Shown in pieces: positions 62,592 through 64,000 of a stretch of DNA of 64,000 nt (position 1 is its first letter; every line of letters starts with the position of its first letter). The translations under genes were made by a program, and so were the position numbers. The stretch spans positions 18,028 through 82,027 of the forward strand of contig JAFYYW010000011.1 of assembly GCA_017548985.1 (NCBI GenBank), written 5' to 3'. The notes beneath the pieces were generated by a model, which saw only the letters and a list, made by a program, of their open reading frames with translations, searched no databases and had not been told where the DNA came from. Source of the DNA: Bacteroidales bacterium (lineage in GTDB: Bacteria > Bacteroidota > Bacteroidia > Bacteroidales > UBA932).

Positions 62592-64000
62592 ATGGGAAAA
62601 ATCATTGGAATTGACCTTGGAACCACCAATTCGTGCGTTTCGGTCATGGAAGGCAACCAGCCGACCGTCATAATCAACAACGAGGGTGAGAGGACCACCC
62701 CTTCCGTCGTGGCTTTCACTGACGGAGGAGAGAGGAAAATCGGTAACCCCGCGAAGCGTCAGGCTATCACCAACCCTCAGAACACCGTCTTCTCGATAAA
62801 GAGGTTCATGGGTGAGACCTATGACCAGGTGACCAAAGAGGTAGCCAGGGTGCCTTATAAAGTTGTCAGGGGAGAGAACAACACTCCTCGAGTGGACATC
62901 AACGGCAAGCTCTATTCCCCTCAGGAGATCTCCGCCATGATTCTCCAGAAGATGAAGAAGACCGCTGAGGACTATCTCCGTCAGGATGTGACCGAGGCTG
63001 TCATCACTGTCCCGGCGTACTTCTCCGATTCCCAGCGTCAGGCCACCAAGGAGGCAGGCAAGATCGCCGGTCTCGATGTCAAGAGGATCATCAACGAGCC
63101 TACCGCGGCCGCTCTGGCTTATGGCCTTGACAAGAAGAACAAGGACATGAAGGTCGCTGTCTATGACCTTGGAGGCGGTACTTTCGATATTTCCATCCTT
63201 GAGTTGGGAGGTGGCGTGTTCGAGGTGAAGTCCACCAATGGTGACACCCATCTGGGTGGTGATGACTTCGATCAGGAGATTATCAACTGGCTGGCCGCCG
63301 AGTTCGCCGCCGAGAATGGCGGGATCGACCTCAAGAAGGATCCTATGGCTCTCCAGAGGTTGAAGGAGGCTGCCGAGAAGGCCAAGATCGAGTTGTCCAA
63401 CCAGACTTCCACTGAGATCAACCTTCCTTACATCATGCCTGTCGACGGTATCCCCAAGCACCTTATGAAGACTCTCACCAGGGCCAAGTTCGAGCAGATC
63501 TGCGACAACCTGTTCCAGAGGTCTATCGAGCCTTGCCGCATCGCCCTTCGCGACGCCGGTCTCCAGGCTTCCGATATTGACGAGGTCCTTCTCGTGGGAG
63601 GCTCGACACGTATTCCTAAAGTCCAGCAGCTTGTCAAGGATTTCTTCGGGAAAGAGCCCAACAAGAGTGTCAATCCGGACGAGGTTGTCGCTATCGGCGC
63701 CTCCATCCAGGGCGGTGTGCTCGCCGGTGATGTGAAGGATGTCCTTCTTCTCGATGTGACTCCGCTGTCTCTCGGTATCGAGACCCTCGGTGGCGTGATG
63801 ACCAAGCTTATCGACGCCAACACGACCATCCCTACCCACAAGAGCCAGGTATTCTCGACCGCCGCTGACAACCAGCCTTCCGTCGAGATCCACGTCCTCC
63901 AGGGTGAGCGTCCGATGGCCAAGGACAACAAGGAGCTCGGTCTGTTCCATCTGGACGGCATCGCTCCGGCGCCGAGGGGAATTCCTCAGATCGAGGTGAC
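62592..64000 (+). CDS. dnaK: Chaperone DnaK (Hsp70), 3' end outside window
   Basis: The cytosolic ATP-driven folding chaperone. The first 469 codons are present. The ATPase domain (1-about 385) has phosphate loop 1 [65 protein letters not shown] and [18 protein letters not shown] linker [16 protein letters not shown] leads into the substrate-binding domain ([20 protein letters not shown]). The frame is open to base 64000. A long antisense frame covers the same DNA but is an effect of codon bias. Gene follows its own terminator-bounded gap after queF. Confidence 0.98.
   Translation, partial: MGKIIGIDLGTTNSCVSVMEGNQPTVIINNEGERTTPSVVAFTDGGERKIGNPAKRQAITNPQNTVFSIKRFMGETYDQVTKEVARVPYKVVRGENNTPRVDINGKLYSPQEISAMILQKMKKTAEDYLRQDVTEAVITVPAYFSDSQRQATKEAGKIAGLDVKRIINEPTAAALAYGLDKKNKDMKVAVYDLGGGTFDISILELGGGVFEVKSTNGDTHLGGDDFDQEIINWLAAEFAAENGGIDLKKDPMALQRLKEAAEKAKIELSNQTSTEINLPYIMPVDGIPKHLMKTLTRAKFEQICDNLFQRSIEPCRIALRDAGLQASDIDEVLLVGGSTRIPKVQQLVKDFFGKEPNKSVNPDEVVAIGASIQGGVLAGDVKDVLLLDVTPLSLGIETLGGVMTKLIDANTTIPTHKSQVFSTAADNQPSVEIHVLQGERPMAKDNKELGLFHLDGIAPAPRGIPQIEV

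Noticed and set aside
62526..63950. 474-codon open frame antisense to dnaK
   Set aside because: It mirrors the dnaK coding frame, has low-complexity L/G/D-rich translation and no recognisable domain. Biased codon use leaves the opposite strand open.

Overview
The window is chromosomal DNA from a member of the Bacteroidota, most likely a gut-type Bacteroidales. Three observations point there: SusC/SusD pairs, one hybrid two-component regulator carrying an AraC domain, and several -7 promoter boxes of the Bacteroides form TAnnTTTG. Genes are tightly packed. No gene-free stretch exceeds about 160 bases, and I saw no tRNA, rRNA, insertion sequence, prophage or CRISPR array.

Layout. 1-6.5 kb: the 3' end of a GH2 beta-galactosidase, glyA on the opposite strand, then a three-gene unit (cysteine-less thioredoxin-like lipoprotein, DUF6057-like membrane protein, TolB-like propeller lipoprotein with a CxxCH motif). 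6.5-11.2 kb: a SusC/SusD pair on the minus strand with no enzyme beside it. 11.4-13.9 kb: a SpoU rRNA/tRNA methyltransferase facing a LytTR response regulator and a LytS-type kinase. 14.0-31.0 kb: an alpha-glucan (starch/maltodextrin) utilisation locus. It holds a sugar MFS symporter, SusC, SusD, a SusE/F-like surface protein with six near-identical modules, a SusG-like GH13 with a BACON domain, a GH127-like protein and a lipoprotein that fuses two complete GH13 enzymes. 31.0-34.0 kb: an isoprenyl diphosphate synthase, an organophosphate-type MFS transporter and a small unknown protein.

34.0-56.8 kb starts with a stand-alone reverse transcriptase. In front of it lies a 140-base non-coding segment that folds on paper into four hairpins closed by a 14-15 bp long-range stem. 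The reverse transcriptase overlaps a GH130 gene by 4 bp. After these comes a mannose-glycan locus: two SusC genes in tandem with one SusD, two accessory lipoproteins, a hybrid two-component regulator, a DUF5005-like lipoprotein, an SGNH hydrolase, GH38 and GH92. The GH38 + GH92 + GH130 set suggests removal of alpha-mannose followed by cleavage of a beta-mannoside, as in N-glycan or mannan breakdown. 56.8-64.0 kb is housekeeping: acyl-CoA hydrolase/CoA-transferase, mazG, a GNAT-like protein, prfA, yhhQ, queF and the 5' part of dnaK.

The most interesting region is the reverse transcriptase with its structured leader (34043-35397). It has retron-like or defence-RT-like architecture, but I do not see retron signature motifs in the protein. 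Other points worth attention are the GH13-GH13 fusion, the repeat expansion in the SusE/F-like protein, the CxxCH propeller cluster, the short orphan SusC and several apparently leaderless promoters. Family assignments come from reading motifs. Structures were paired by hand without energy calculation, and no database search was run.
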